A stretch of 64,000 nucleotides of DNA, from positions 186,001 through 250,000 of the forward strand of contig JAVYIG010002360.1 in assembly GCA_035222895.1 (NCBI GenBank), read 5' to 3'. Shown piece after piece: positions 48,500 through 59,930 of the stretch. The notes beneath the pieces were generated by a model. The model saw only the letters and a program-made list of their open reading frames with translations. It made no database searches and was not told where the DNA came from. How positions within the stretch are numbered: the stretch's first letter is position 1; each line of letters opens with the position of its first letter. Made by a program: the position numbers and the translations under genes. The DNA is from Strongylocentrotus droebachiensis (taxonomy: Eukaryota; Echinodermata; Echinoidea; Camarodonta; Strongylocentrotidae).

Positions 48500-51400
48500 T
48501 GCATGATCTCGTTCAAGTTTGATATTTTACAACATAAAATGTTTAACTGGTACTGTATCCTTTTTTGAGGCAGTCACACATCTATGATAAGTACTATCAT
48601 AGTTCTAGACCTATTCGTTTTACAAAACTGCTCATGTACATCTGATGACAATATAATGCATCCGCCTATTCATAAGTGCACGATTTAACTTTAATTCCTA
48701 AGCAGTAAACTCGTCTTAAATCTCTACCAAATAGGTGAATATGAGGATATAAAAAGAAATCAGCGACTGGAAAATGTTGCTTCGTTATTCTTCATTCAAA
48801 TGAAAACAGAAAATCCATCAAATATACTCCTTAACAACAACAAATCTAAGCTCTGACAGGATAGCATTTACGTAGGGATATCACTGCCATTCACTCTCAC
48901 TGAGCCCACGACTCCCGTTCGTGACGTCACGGATAGAGGCCCGACTCTACGTGCACTTCCGGGTTTCAGACTTAGATATTTTGGTAGAGTTTACTCGAAT
49001 AAATTCATTATTCTAAACTTGTTTTGTCGGGTGGACACCATTTGGTGTTATTATGGGGGTTAAAAGCTTTCTATTTATGTAATTATCTCAGTATTTGGGA
49101 TTGTCTTAGAGTATCAACTTTAATTAAATTTGGCTAAAAACCAAAAACCCACCAGGCACCACACCACCACGCCCAAATCCGCGGCCACGATCCTACCTCG
49201 ACCGCGACCATTTGCATTGGAAAGGTACAGTGGCGCGCGGTCCATCATTCTGCCTAACTCTCTCTCTCTCTCTCTCGATTGACCTTCACGGCTTCAACCT
49301 TTCATTCTTTATTTTCCTTCAATTTCTTTGTTAAACACATACCATGTCAACATCAACCATCCTCGTAGTCCTATGGTTCCTATGTCCTAGAAAATTATGT
49401 CTTTTTCTGGGGTCTCACAACTCAATCCACATCGCTTTTCACTTGCCTATGCGTGGTGCTGGAGGAGTTACACACAAAAGATGTGTATAACACATGTGTA
49501 CTACGTACGCGCGGGTATGATATACGTTATATGCCCATCCATTCCCTGTCCTGTAATGTTTAAAATTATGTATCCTGTCACAATGATACAAATTAAAGCG
49601 TAAATTTTGTTAGTTGCTCATTTATATCTTTTGTGACTATCTTTCAAATCTTTGTTTTAAAAATTAAATTGTTATTCAATTAAATCACTTAAAATTTAAA
49701 GCAGTAGTAATTTTTCATGTCTACACAAAGACACAAAACCAAAGCCCCGCACTTTAATTAATTTCCACTTTAATGAATAGGTCGATCCCAGTTTATCCCA
49801 ACCACCTCCATATCCCATCCGGGGGAGGGGGAGGGGGGGGGGGGGGGGGTTCACTCCAAACATGACTGGCTATACGGTGTCATCAACGTTTACCTTAAAA
49901 CTGGGTTGTTTTTCCAGCACTGATCGTACAAAAAAACTTAGAGGATTTGACTTAAAATGTGTGATACACCTTTAAGGATCTATTTAGGAAAATGTGTGAT
50001 ACATACGCCATTAGGGTCCATTTCAGAAAATGTGCGAGGTTGATAGACATGGTGGGTAGCACTTGTGTTTGAGAGTGACCCCCCCCCCCCCCCCAGTGCA
50101 GGGGCGGATCCAGCCTGCGGCAAGGGAGGGGCCAAAGAAGGGGCCCAATTCTTGAATTGGCTTTCAAAAATAAAATCACACCCTCCCTTTAGCGCCAGGG
50201 GAAAAGAAGGGTAAAATTAACGTGTTTTTACCTGTTTTCACAGGGGAGGGGCCCAGGCCCCCGGGCCCCCTGGATCCGCCACTGCCCCAGTGCATCACTT
50301 ATGTCTTGTTTTACCCTCGTGTTTTGATATCTCAAATTTATCACATATAAATTAAAATATTCTTTAAGCGGACTAGAAAGTTTAGGAGAAGGAGTTCAAA
50401 GTAACTTGAAATTGCTTTGGCAACAGGGGCACCCCGATTGTAAAGCTCTCAATTCTCATGCAGTACGACGGGCAACCATGCAGTAACTTACTAGACTATT
50501 CAATGTTTCTTCCTTGTTTTCTTAACAACAACAATCATGATTTTTTTCTCCCTTCCTTATTCAAAAATCATTATGCTCCTATACCAGTCAAAAGCAGATA
50601 CAATGGCCGAGTGTGACAATCCAACCAAAGTTGGGAGTGCACCAACAAGAAATGGACTTCCTGTGGAAAAGAGAGGCACTTACAAAATAGTTAACTTATT
50701 AGAAGGGGAAAATATACTTTTTACAAAACAAAAGGGGCATTTGCAAGTAAAAGGCACACATTTCAGATTGCGATAGGGGCCTGAATAGGGGGATTTATAA
50801 GAACGGAATATATGCACTTAATTGTCAAAGTAAAAGTGGCACCTACCAGATTTTAATAGGGTCACTTATCAGAGATGAAAAGGGTCACTTTTGAATTTTG
50901 AGAAGCTGGAAGGGGCACTTAAAGGTAATACAAAGTTTTGGGAAATTTCGAAAATTGGGTGGATAGTCAATCATTACAATTTTGATATATTTGGATGCCC
51001 CTGTGGATGTATTATAAGCACTAAAAAAATTAGCCCATAAAACACTTCCGTTTTCGAGAAAAATTGAATATAAAAATTTACCGGTGCTCCCGGTAAATTT
51101 TGATAAATTTCAAATAGCGCCTATGGCCGTACAATGGTAGCTGCGATCATGAAAATCTCAGAATATGTAGTTGGGATATATAATATCCAAACGGGAATAT
51201 CAAATTGGTTGATTGTAGTCCAGACACATTGTTTCATAGCTAAATTAATATCTTGACCTTGAGAGGGAGCTATACAACATAAAGAGTTTATTATTTATAA
51301 TTTCATAACTTTAGACTCGATTTCAACCGCGACAACGATCAATGTATATTGTAGGAACGCATATGCTTCCAATATGTTAATTTGAACCAAATTCATGACC

Positions 51401-51880
51401 CCATACCAAAACTTTGTATCATGTGCACGGGACTGTGCACTTTATTAGCTAAAAGCCCGGCCCTTGATCGCTCCCCCCCCCCCCCCCCCGGAGCGCCTCA
51501 TCTGTAAGCCTCTCTAACTTTAATAATTATTTCTCCTCCACAGACAGGTCTATGAGAAGAAATATATATTTTCAAAAATATTACTATTCAAAGTAGACTC
51601 TAGGCATATTTGCATTGTTTATCAGCCGTATCACACTCGACTCTGTGACAGAAAACACAATTTTTAATTGCATGAGCGCGCATACCATAAGATTATTCAA
51701 GACCAATTTGATTTTAATTTTGAACTTGTATATATACAAAACCTATATTTGCACATTTCGGAACATTTTATATGTATCAAATACTTATATATAACTTCTT
51801 TTTTTTTAATAAAAATTAAAGTACAGCATGCTAATTGCTTCATACGAATGAAAGATCTTTAAATGACATACTCTTTTTCC
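48500..51880. other. Intergenic stretch before RSU1
   Basis: No gene recognised. It contains a perfect TGACGTCA (48922-48929), a CT run (49258-49278), G and C tracts (49825-49850, 50080-50094, 51474-51490), a hAT-like MITE and an inverted repeat ACAAAGTTTTGG / CCAAAACTTTGT (about 50929 and 51405). Confidence 0.55.
50099..50284. mobile_element. hAT-like MITE with 8-bp target duplication
   Basis: CAGGGGCGGATCCAG and CTGGATCCGCCACTG ends are inverted (one mismatch). They are flanked by perfect CCCCAGTG repeats (50091-50098, 50285-50292). An 8-bp duplication is typical of hAT elements. Confidence 0.85.
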
Positions 51881-52018
51881 CGAAGTAGCCTATCCAATTA
51901 TTAAATTAGATTGACAAGAAGAAGTTACTTCCGGTTTACACCCTTCTTCTGATGAGCCGAAGCTTGCGAAGCTAAATGTCAATATTTTAACAAATAATAC
52001 AGTAAATTAGTCATAACA
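51880..52018 (+). promoter_or_regulatory. RSU1: RSU1 5' flank / leader
   Basis: This is the AT-rich sequence just upstream of the RSU1 ATG. The ATG is preceded by TCATAACA (A at -3), a reasonable initiation context. No TATA box or initiator could be fixed with confidence. Confidence 0.4.
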
Positions 52019-55000
52019 ATGTCTAAATCTGTCAAAAAACAGGTCGATGATGCAAGAGACAACAAGCATCAGGACCTAGATTTGTCGGACAAGAGCATTT
52101 CAAAACTGCACGACATTCCAGAGCTGTGTAAGTATTAATCTACAGTCCCATTGATTTATTTTGATGTCGTCTAGACTCTAGAAGAAAGAGTCTAGCCTAG
52201 CCCTAGACCGAATTTTCCGTCTCTTTCGTTCGTTAGCCTCTTATTGGGGTAGGGTCGGCCGGCTCTCTCTTTAGAGACGGAAGCCGTCTATACACATGTC
52301 CTTGCTAACGCCACGACCAGTTCTGGTCGTAGCGTTTTGCCCCCAAAATCCCCCAAAATGTCATTTTACCTCATGCATTGATTATTTAAAATTAGGAGAA
52401 GGTTTTACTACCTCGGTTCCACTTACCAACTTGACTGTATAATCCGTTTAATGGTCCCCTTTTAAGGAAATTACGGGTCTAAATTGACAGCCGTGTTGAT
52501 AATCTTGCAAGGTGTGTTAAACTCTCGCTGCCGGAGTCATCTAAATCAATCTCATCCCTTCTAGTCTACGCCGAAGGCAAAATGATTATGAAGGAAAAAC
52601 TGTGTAACGCCATTACGAACGTGTAGATGGCGCACAGTTTTTCCTTCATAATCATTTTGCCTTCGGCGTAGACTAGAAGGGATGAGATTGATTTAGATGA
52701 CTCCGGCAGCGAGAGTTTAACACACCTTGCAAGATTTTCAACACGGCTGTCAATTTAGACCCGTAATTTCCTTAAAAGGGGACCATTAAACGGATTATAC
52801 AGTCAAGTTGGTAAGTGGAACCGAGGTAGTAAAACCTTCTCCTAATTTTAAATAATCAATGCATGAGGTAAAATGACATTTTGGGGGATTTTGGGGGCAA
52901 AACGCTACGACCAGAACTGGTCGTGGCGTTAGCAAGGACATGTGTATAGACGGCTTCCGTCTCTAAAGAGAGAGCCGGCCGACCCTACCCCATAACAATA
53001 AGAGGCTAACGAACGAAAGAGACGGAAAATTCGGTCTAGCCTAGCCCTAGACGTCTTGAGAAGATTGAACTTCATTGGCATTACAATTGTGAAGAATTAT
53101 TAACAGATCGAAACTATCTAATTGTTACTGATGCTGGTCTCTTTGACATATTTGTTCAGTGTATGTTTTGTATGAATAGAAAAGACTTTTTATATTTTGA
53201 AGGTTTTACTTTAATTTTCAACTGACTTTAATTTATTGAATAGGCCCTAGATATTAAAAATAATTGAAGATTTATTTCCAATAATCTTAGAAGTTAAACT
53301 TAAGATAAGTTGTGTACACTGATAGTAATGGCTCATTGTGAATGTGATCATAATTTATTGTAAACATGTTTGTTCAGAGAGAGACCGTTCTCTTTTTTTA
53401 GGCCACAATTACATATGCTACTTTTTTCAAAATGATAATTGATTGATGTTTTTATTGTGCCTAAATTGATTTTAATCTTTTAAATTTGTACAAATAGACT
53501 ATATGAATTTTATGATACATGTATAATGCTGATCATTATTTGTAGAAATGTTAATATTCTGTTCTTCGTTATGTAGGCCTACTACGAATGCGCCTGTTTA
53601 ATTTATCAACTTTAAAACTCTTTATAGGGGATTAATTTTGTCTATTCAATTTAAAATTCTTTATTGAGTAATGTTAATTGGTAAGTATGACCCATTTAAT
53701 GGCATGGTATCGAATTATGTTTACATCTTCTCAAGGTAAAGCATAAGGAAATATCCATGTCATATAATATAATTGATCAATGTTGAGTAGATATATTTTT
53801 ATAATGAAAAATATTTTATATATTCTCTCATAGTTTCTCTAAGTAACCTTGTGAGGCTGACTTTGAGTCACAATAAGATTGATGGTGAGTACTAAAAAGA
53901 CGATTCCCTCTCTTTCGCACTCTCTCTTTCTCTCTTTCTCTTTCTCTATCTCTATCTCTTTCTCTTTCTCTTACTCCCTCTCTCTCTCTTTCTCTTTCTC
54001 TATTTCTATTTCTATTTCTTTTTCATTCTCTCTCTTTCTGTCATTCCCACTTTTGTCTCTATGTTGCTGTTTCTCTATGTTGTTATTTCTCTAGCTTGCT
54101 CTCACAAGACTCACATACTTTTTTGTAACTACTCCTTTTCTCTTCCTGTTTGTGGCCCGTGTAATTGTAATAAATGTGGTAGAGGAAGAGCAGATCAAAT
54201 GTTCCCTACTTCCTGTCATATTATACTTTGAGGAAATTGGTAGCCTAAATCATTAGAAAAACCTCTTTGTACAACTCTTGTTTAGGAGTGAAGTTTTTAA
54301 TGCAGCAGAAATTGGATGATATATACTAAACATGTTTATTTTGTAATTAAAGGAAAAGTATAGACATTGATCATTTCTTTGCAGATACTGTAACAATTAT
54401 TGGCTTTATTGAAATTAATTGTAAAATATGTTATGTTAAATGTTATGTCATGTCATTTTTCCCCAGTTGTCCCACCACATTTAGTAGAACTGACGAGTCT
54501 GGAAGTACTCAATCTGTTCAACAACCACATAGAGGAGCTTCCTACAAACATCAGCTCGATGCAAAATCTCAAGCATTTAAATGTTGGGTAAGTGTCCGCT
54601 TATATTGCATTTCCAATGGTCTTTTTGCCTACTGTTGACAAACTTGACATTATGTCACAACTAAATGAATGGCTAGTTTTATATTGAGATCTATGATAAT
54701 TATAAGTTTCTGATGACTGTCTTTATCGTTTTGAATTGATAACTGACTTTTATGATTTAAAACAGTAATTACAATAGTAATGAGTGATCCATATATGTAT
54801 GTCTATATAGTCAATTTTTTTACACTAGATGCTCTATGCTGAGGCCTTAAAAAAAATATGTTGTATTTAGTGCTGTAACCAAACGTTTAACCGTCCGGTA
54901 TCCGACCGCCGATGGCGGATTCCGTTTTCAATTGGACGGTTTCGGTTAAACGAAAAAAAAAAAATTAAAAAAAAAAAAAAAAAAAAAAATCGTTTTTTTT

Positions 55001-55338
55001 TTAAAGTTTCGATTTATGCCCCTCCACCTGGCAATGTCTCCCAGCTCAGTAATCTGTTTTTTGACTCACCACTCCGAAACTAAAACAACACTCCAATTTG
55101 TCTGTCATCTTCAATATGTACTTTATAATAAAAATTCATCCAACTTTTACACATGGCGTACCACAAGGTTCTATCCTAGGTCCTCTACTGTTTTTTTATT
55201 TACATTAATGATCTTACACATTCTTCTAAAAACGACATTGTTACTATTATTTGTGACAAGTTCACACGCACAAATCAGCGCCTTCAAATGCACCTCGCAG
55301 TTAAATGAAAGTCCTGGCTTGCTGCCGACAGAGTCGGT

Positions 55339-55420
<82 letters not shown>

Positions 55421-58400
55421 ATTTTTTATTCGTTTAACCGAAAACCGTCCGGTTTTGACTGGCGGTTAAACGGAATTGGAGATATCCGTGATATTACAGC
55501 ACTAGTTGTATTGCCCTATGCGGCTTAACCCAAAAACTTAAAATCTACAGTCAGCTTTTTATTATTTTTTTTTTTACTGTGTTTTGAGAGAAAAAATGTT
55601 CAATGAATAAAACAAATATGTATTAAAGCATTCAAAACTGAAAAACATAAGCCCAAAGAGGGTAAAAAAGCACCAAAAAAGAAGAAGAAAAAAAGAAAAA
55701 GAAAATTGACCGACCGACCCAGGTGCTGGCACATAAAGGGCAATACAACATCCTTTTATTTAGGCCTAATTGTGGTAGATTTCTACAGAGATTTCTGTAA
55801 TTGATGTAATGGGATGAGCTTGACTAAATATCTTTATTTCCTTTGTAATGTAATCACAGCATGAACAGACTGTACAGCTTGCCCAGAGGATTTGGATCGT
55901 TTCCCAAATTAGAAATATTGGATCTCACATATAACAACCTCAATGAGAATAGCTTGCCTGGAAATTTCTTCTTATTGGGTAAGTGATAAATAGGTACTAT
56001 CTCTTTCTGTCTCATTTTTACCTTTCTTCGGCCCTCTCTTTCCCTCTCTTTCTTTCATTCTTTCTTTCTCATTCTCCTTGTCTTGTATTGTGAAAATGTG
56101 TCATTTTTGTTTTATATAAAATCTCTCTGTGAATATACTCTTCCAAATTTCCTACATTACTCTGTCCACAATTCTGAAATTATGTTTCAAATATTTGTCA
56201 GCAACTTTCTCTTTCAGTCTTCCTGCTCCATCAATCACATGTAGCTACTGTAATATCATTTAATTAAAACAAAATATATAATTAATGTGCAACAAAATGA
56301 CCAGAATTGTTGGTGTTATTGAAGGTAATCCAAATTATTTTTTATCATAATTTAAGTTTTTCTTTTATCATTTTTAGGGGACATGTTTTGTTAATTTGTG
56401 ATGCGTTCAATGTTTTCATAGCTGTTATGTTAATGTTAATATCCTTTTATTTTAGACACACTGAGGGCTCTATATTTGAGCGACAATGACTTTGAGTTAC
56501 TTCCTGAAGAAATTGGTCAACTCACTAAGTTGGAAGTGGTAAGTAATAGGCTATGTGTGTTTTAAAACAATTTGATTACTTAATGGTCCAAAAATAGGTT
56601 CTGATTCATTTATAATTGTACTGTACCTCTAGATGCAATTTTTCAATATAGTATTTATTATTTGAAAAAAAAAGTCAAGCTGTTTGAATATAGTTATGTC
56701 TTTTTTGTGCAAAGTTCTTATTGTTCATCTAATTAGATGTCCTTGCAGTACTTTGTATAAACTGTGAATGAAATAGAGTATAAAAAATCGTGCATGACAT
56801 TTTTTTCACATCTGTTCATGATTTCATCAAGTATGCTATCATAAACTTTCATTTTTCTTCTTTATTTCTGTTAAACTCTATGCCATTATGAATTAGGAAT
56901 GCTCCCCAGGGAGTGGAGAACGTGCATACATTGTGTGCGGAAAAGCCTGAATCCGATGAATGGGGTAATAATATGTAATGGTCCTAGAAACAAAGTATAA
57001 GGCGCATTATAAATGTGAGCTATTATTATTATTTTTATTATTATTATTATGTTTTCAATTACATTCTTTGAGCTGATCAATGACAAGTCAACCTTGTTAC
57101 CTTGTATACTCTAATATAGTTGGGTGTAAGAGACAATGACCTCATTGCTCTCCCTAAGGCCATTGGACAGCTTGTGAAGCTCAAGGAGCTTCATATTCAA
57201 GGCAACAGAATTACAGTTCTGCCCCCAGAGCTCGGTAAGGTTACAATTTTTTTTAAATAATTAAAAGCTGAGAAATAATGATTCTAGGAAGTTAGGAAAG
57301 TGGATGATATAAATTTTGTTCGGCTTACTACTGTAAACAAAGTCTGGAAATGTACACATTTTAGGACTTACTTCTAGACAGAATTACAGTCCTGCCCCCA
57401 GAGCTTGGTAAGGTTACAACTATGTTTTAAATTAAAAGTCTAGAAATAATGATGCTAGGAAGTCGGGAAAGTGGATGATATAAATTTTGTGTTTGACTTA
57501 CTTCTGTATACAAAGTCTGGAAATGTACACATTTTAGGACTTACATGTGGACTTTCTTACCGAATAAAAGGTGTTTGTTTGATAGTGAATATGTTGTGTA
57601 CATAAAAGTAGAAAATAATGATTTTGTAACATTAATATGAAATTGAATAATCAGAGGAAGGAGTCTTCTATTTCATTGACTTTGGTCATTGTGACTTTGT
57701 GTTACAGATTAAAACTAATAAGTGCTACAACAAAGATTTTTAATTAGAATGTTTAATATTTTCACTTTTTTCAGGATTATATGTACAATAGACCTAACAA
57801 GAGTGATGTCCAACAGTAATCTCTGCAGTAATCTTTGACTCATCTTTACATCTCTTACACTGGGCCATATAACTTTTCTTAATTTCTTCATGATAACATT
57901 GATCCTATGCAAAGTATTATTTTGTATTTATATTGTTTCATGTTCACCTTCTCTCTCTCTCGGAGAGGAAGGAAAGGAAAAGTATAGTTTATCACTGCAC
58001 AGTTAACCTTTATTAATTAATACTCGCACCCTGTTCATGGTAGAATGAATCATCGATTGAACGGAAGCTGTGAAATCCACAAAATCAATATTTGAGCCAG
58101 AAAAAAAAAGAAGCAGCGCCATCGAATCATCATTGATGAAGAACCCTGAAAAACAGTTGTCACAATTTATTTTGTATTTCAGGTAAACTTGATCTGTACA
58201 CTGGTAGGAACATCATGAAAGCAGAGCACAATCCTTGGGTACCACCGATTGCAGACCAGTTCCAAGTGGGCGCCTCACATGTCTTTGATTACATCAGATC
58301 AGAAACCTACAAGTAGTAAGTTACCCAAATGTATATCTTCTTTAACAAAGAGAAAGGCTAAACCAGAGGTGGTATTAGTGGGTTTGGTTCTCATGGGATC

Positions 58401-58863
58401 CCAAATTTCAACTCCGAACCCTTTCCCCCAAATTTTGAAAGTTACGCACTGGACCCTAAGAAATTGCAGGCCAAATTCTTTGTGAAAAAGGAATGTGTGA
58501 AGCCATGTCTACTCTCAAAACTACAGGGAAAAAAAGGTTAGTTGATTATTTAACTCAATTTTTCGATTGTCTTGATGTCATCCGAAGAAATCACATAAGA
58601 TTATATATAAATATACATTCTGTCAAAACTACTATGTTTTATAGTTGTTGAGTTATTTGGATAAGATAAATTAGAAAATAAGTTGGAACATGATTTGGCT
58701 AGAAGCTCCATGATCTGTGCCTAGCTCAAACTATATCTTCTGTTTTTTTTTCTTCCCCTCCAGTTTGTATGGCAGACATGTTCAAGCGGGAGCAGCACCT
58801 CCTCCTAAGACCAACGCCAAGGCTAAGAAGATCAGCAGGAGGGAGATCTATGGCAAGAAGTGA
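52019..58863 (+). CDS. RSU1: Ras suppressor protein 1, leucine-rich repeat protein, 8 coding exons
   Basis: RSU1 is a cytoplasmic LRR protein that binds PINCH in the ILK-PINCH-parvin integrin adhesion complex and dampens Ras-linked signalling. Exons: 52019-52127 (ATG), 53834-53884, 54467-54587, 55860-55978, 56456-56538, 57120-57234, 58183-58315, 58764-58863 (TGA). They total 831 nt, 276 aa; human is 277 aa. It opens MSKSVKKQVDDARD, then carries tandem LRRs (LVRLTLSHNKI, LEVLNLFNNHIEELP, LEILDLTYNNL, LRALYLSDNDFELLP, LKELHIQGNRITVLP). It ends in the RSU1-specific tail (MKAEHNPWVPPIADQF, HVFDYIRSETYKYLYGRH) and a basic C-terminus KKISRREIYGKK. Phases agree at all junctions. Intron 1 contains a large near-perfect palindrome. 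Intron 3 contains a hAT-like insertion. Confidence 0.97.
52203..53040. repeat. Near-perfect 0.84-kb palindrome in RSU1 intron 1
   Basis: The left arm 52203-52610 and right arm 52627-53040 are reverse complements with only a small indel (TATTGGGG against CCCCATAACAATA) and a few centre mismatches. The centre is around 52611-52626. It begins about 75 nt after the exon 1 donor. No coding capacity was recognised. Confidence 0.95.
53905..54050. repeat. CT-rich microsatellite in RSU1 intron 2
   Basis: CTCTTTCTCTATCTC-type repeats immediately after exon 53834-53884. Confidence 0.9.
54868..55504. mobile_element. hAT-like non-autonomous element with 8-bp target duplication and a reverse-transcriptase relic
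   Basis: TAGTGCTGTAAC and TTACAGCACTA ends are flanked by perfect GTTGTATT (54860-54867 and 55505-55512). Subterminal CGTTTAACCGTCCGG is inverted at 55432-55480. A/T homopolymer tracts fill much of the interior. It sits in RSU1 intron 3. Confidence 0.9.
55150..55275 (+). pseudogene. Non-LTR reverse-transcriptase fragment inside the hAT-like element
   Basis: HGVPQGSILGPLL is followed, after a one-base frameshift in a T run, by IYINDLTHSSKNDIVTI. This is the conserved RT region leading to the catalytic box. The expected ADD is ICDK, so it is inactive. A related scrap occurs at 44235-44290. Confidence 0.75.
56885..57055. repeat. Possible SINE 3' end
   Basis: TATAAGGCGCATTATAAATG followed by a (TTA)n-type tail is typical of short retroposon tails in deuterostomes. 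A related GCGCTATATAAA piece is at about 9647-9675. Body and promoter boxes were not identified. Confidence 0.35.
57206..57546. repeat. 172-bp tandem duplication across an RSU1 exon end and donor
   Basis: The first copy (57206-57377) contains the last 29 nt of exon 57120-57234 and its donor. The second copy (57378-57546) repeats ACAGAATTACAG.CCTGCCC and CCAGAGCTTGGTAAGG with few changes. Confidence 0.9.
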
Positions 58864-59038
58864 AACTTTGAATGAGCATCTCATTGTAGAACAATATAAT
58901 ACAGGCCAGTAGATTGCCTCTAAGTCAAAACCCCTCATTTTATAATGTCCATATACAACACCAACTCATCTATGATCATACAATGCAAACATGGAGCTGG
59001 GAGCCGGCGGCTGCTTAGAGTCTTGCAGCTCACCCTGG

Positions 59039-59215
59039 TACAGTGAAACCTGTCTATAAAGACCATCCAAGGGAGACAAGAAAAGTGGTCTTTACAGGCA
59101 GGTGGTCTTTGTAGACATGTGCCTATAGTACATGTTTCATTGAGAAACTATTTTCAAGGGAAACAAAAAATGTGGTCTTTGTAGACAGGTGGTCACTAAA
59201 GCAGGTTTGACTGTA
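59039..59215. mobile_element. Tc1/mariner-type MITE family D copy 3
   Basis: TACAGTGAAACCTG and CAGGTTTGACTGTA ends with TA at both edges; internal GTGGTCTTTGTAGACAGGTG units. Confidence 0.8.
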
Positions 59216-59814
59216 TTAGACAATGGTGCTAGGGGTGCAGAAGTCCTGTGCACATTTTTTAGTGACAAGGCATCCTTCAGTATCACTACTGTAAAAGTCA
59301 CTCCCGGGTTTCTGGATGCAATGATCTTCTCGTCTAATAGTAAATTTGTCCAACAGTAACAAGGGGTAATGACTGATTGATGTCTACAGGTAATCAAATT
59401 GTGTAATAGCCATTTCTGTGTATATTACTGACAAAATGTTAGGTACCCACTTCTTCTCGTAAACACTGCATGATTGAACAAGGAGGTAGTAGACAAAATA
59501 AAGATTACTGGTTATAAAAGAGAATTGTAATTCTAGGTAATGGATTAAAAGGAACAAAATGGAATGAGATGAGTTGGATAGAAATAGATGTATCAGTTAA
59601 AAGACCAAGGATTATGGTTGACATATTTCAAGTTATTATCCATGATGTCATTTGGTTAAGAAAAGACATTTTTAGCAAAGCAACTGAAAAAAGTTTTACA
59701 TTTCTTAAGCAGTAAGGTGAAAAGTGCCAAATAAAAAGAAGAGATAGATGTCAACCCTGTGAAAAATTCTGGATAGGCTTTTGTGTATTCTTAACACTTT
59801 TTGTCTTGCTAGTT

Positions 59815-59930
59815 TCCCTTCCCCCTCTCTCTCTTTCTCTCCCTTTCCCTCTCTCTCTTTCTCTCCCTTTCCCTCTCTCTTAGTCTCTATCTCTGTCTTT
59901 GTCTCTCTTGTTATCTCTCTCTCTCCCAGT
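59815..59930. repeat. CT-rich microsatellite
   Basis: CCCTCTCTCTCTTTCTCTCC units, degenerate toward the 3' side. Confidence 0.9.

Noticed and set aside
50537-50776. 79-codon plus-strand ORF upstream of RSU1
   Set aside because: No domain, sits in repeat-like sequence, and RSU1 has a clear start at 52019.
55016-55528. 170-codon ORF in RSU1 intron 3
   Set aside because: Composed of hAT-like element sequence, poly-Lys/poly-Phe tracts and an out-of-frame RT relic.
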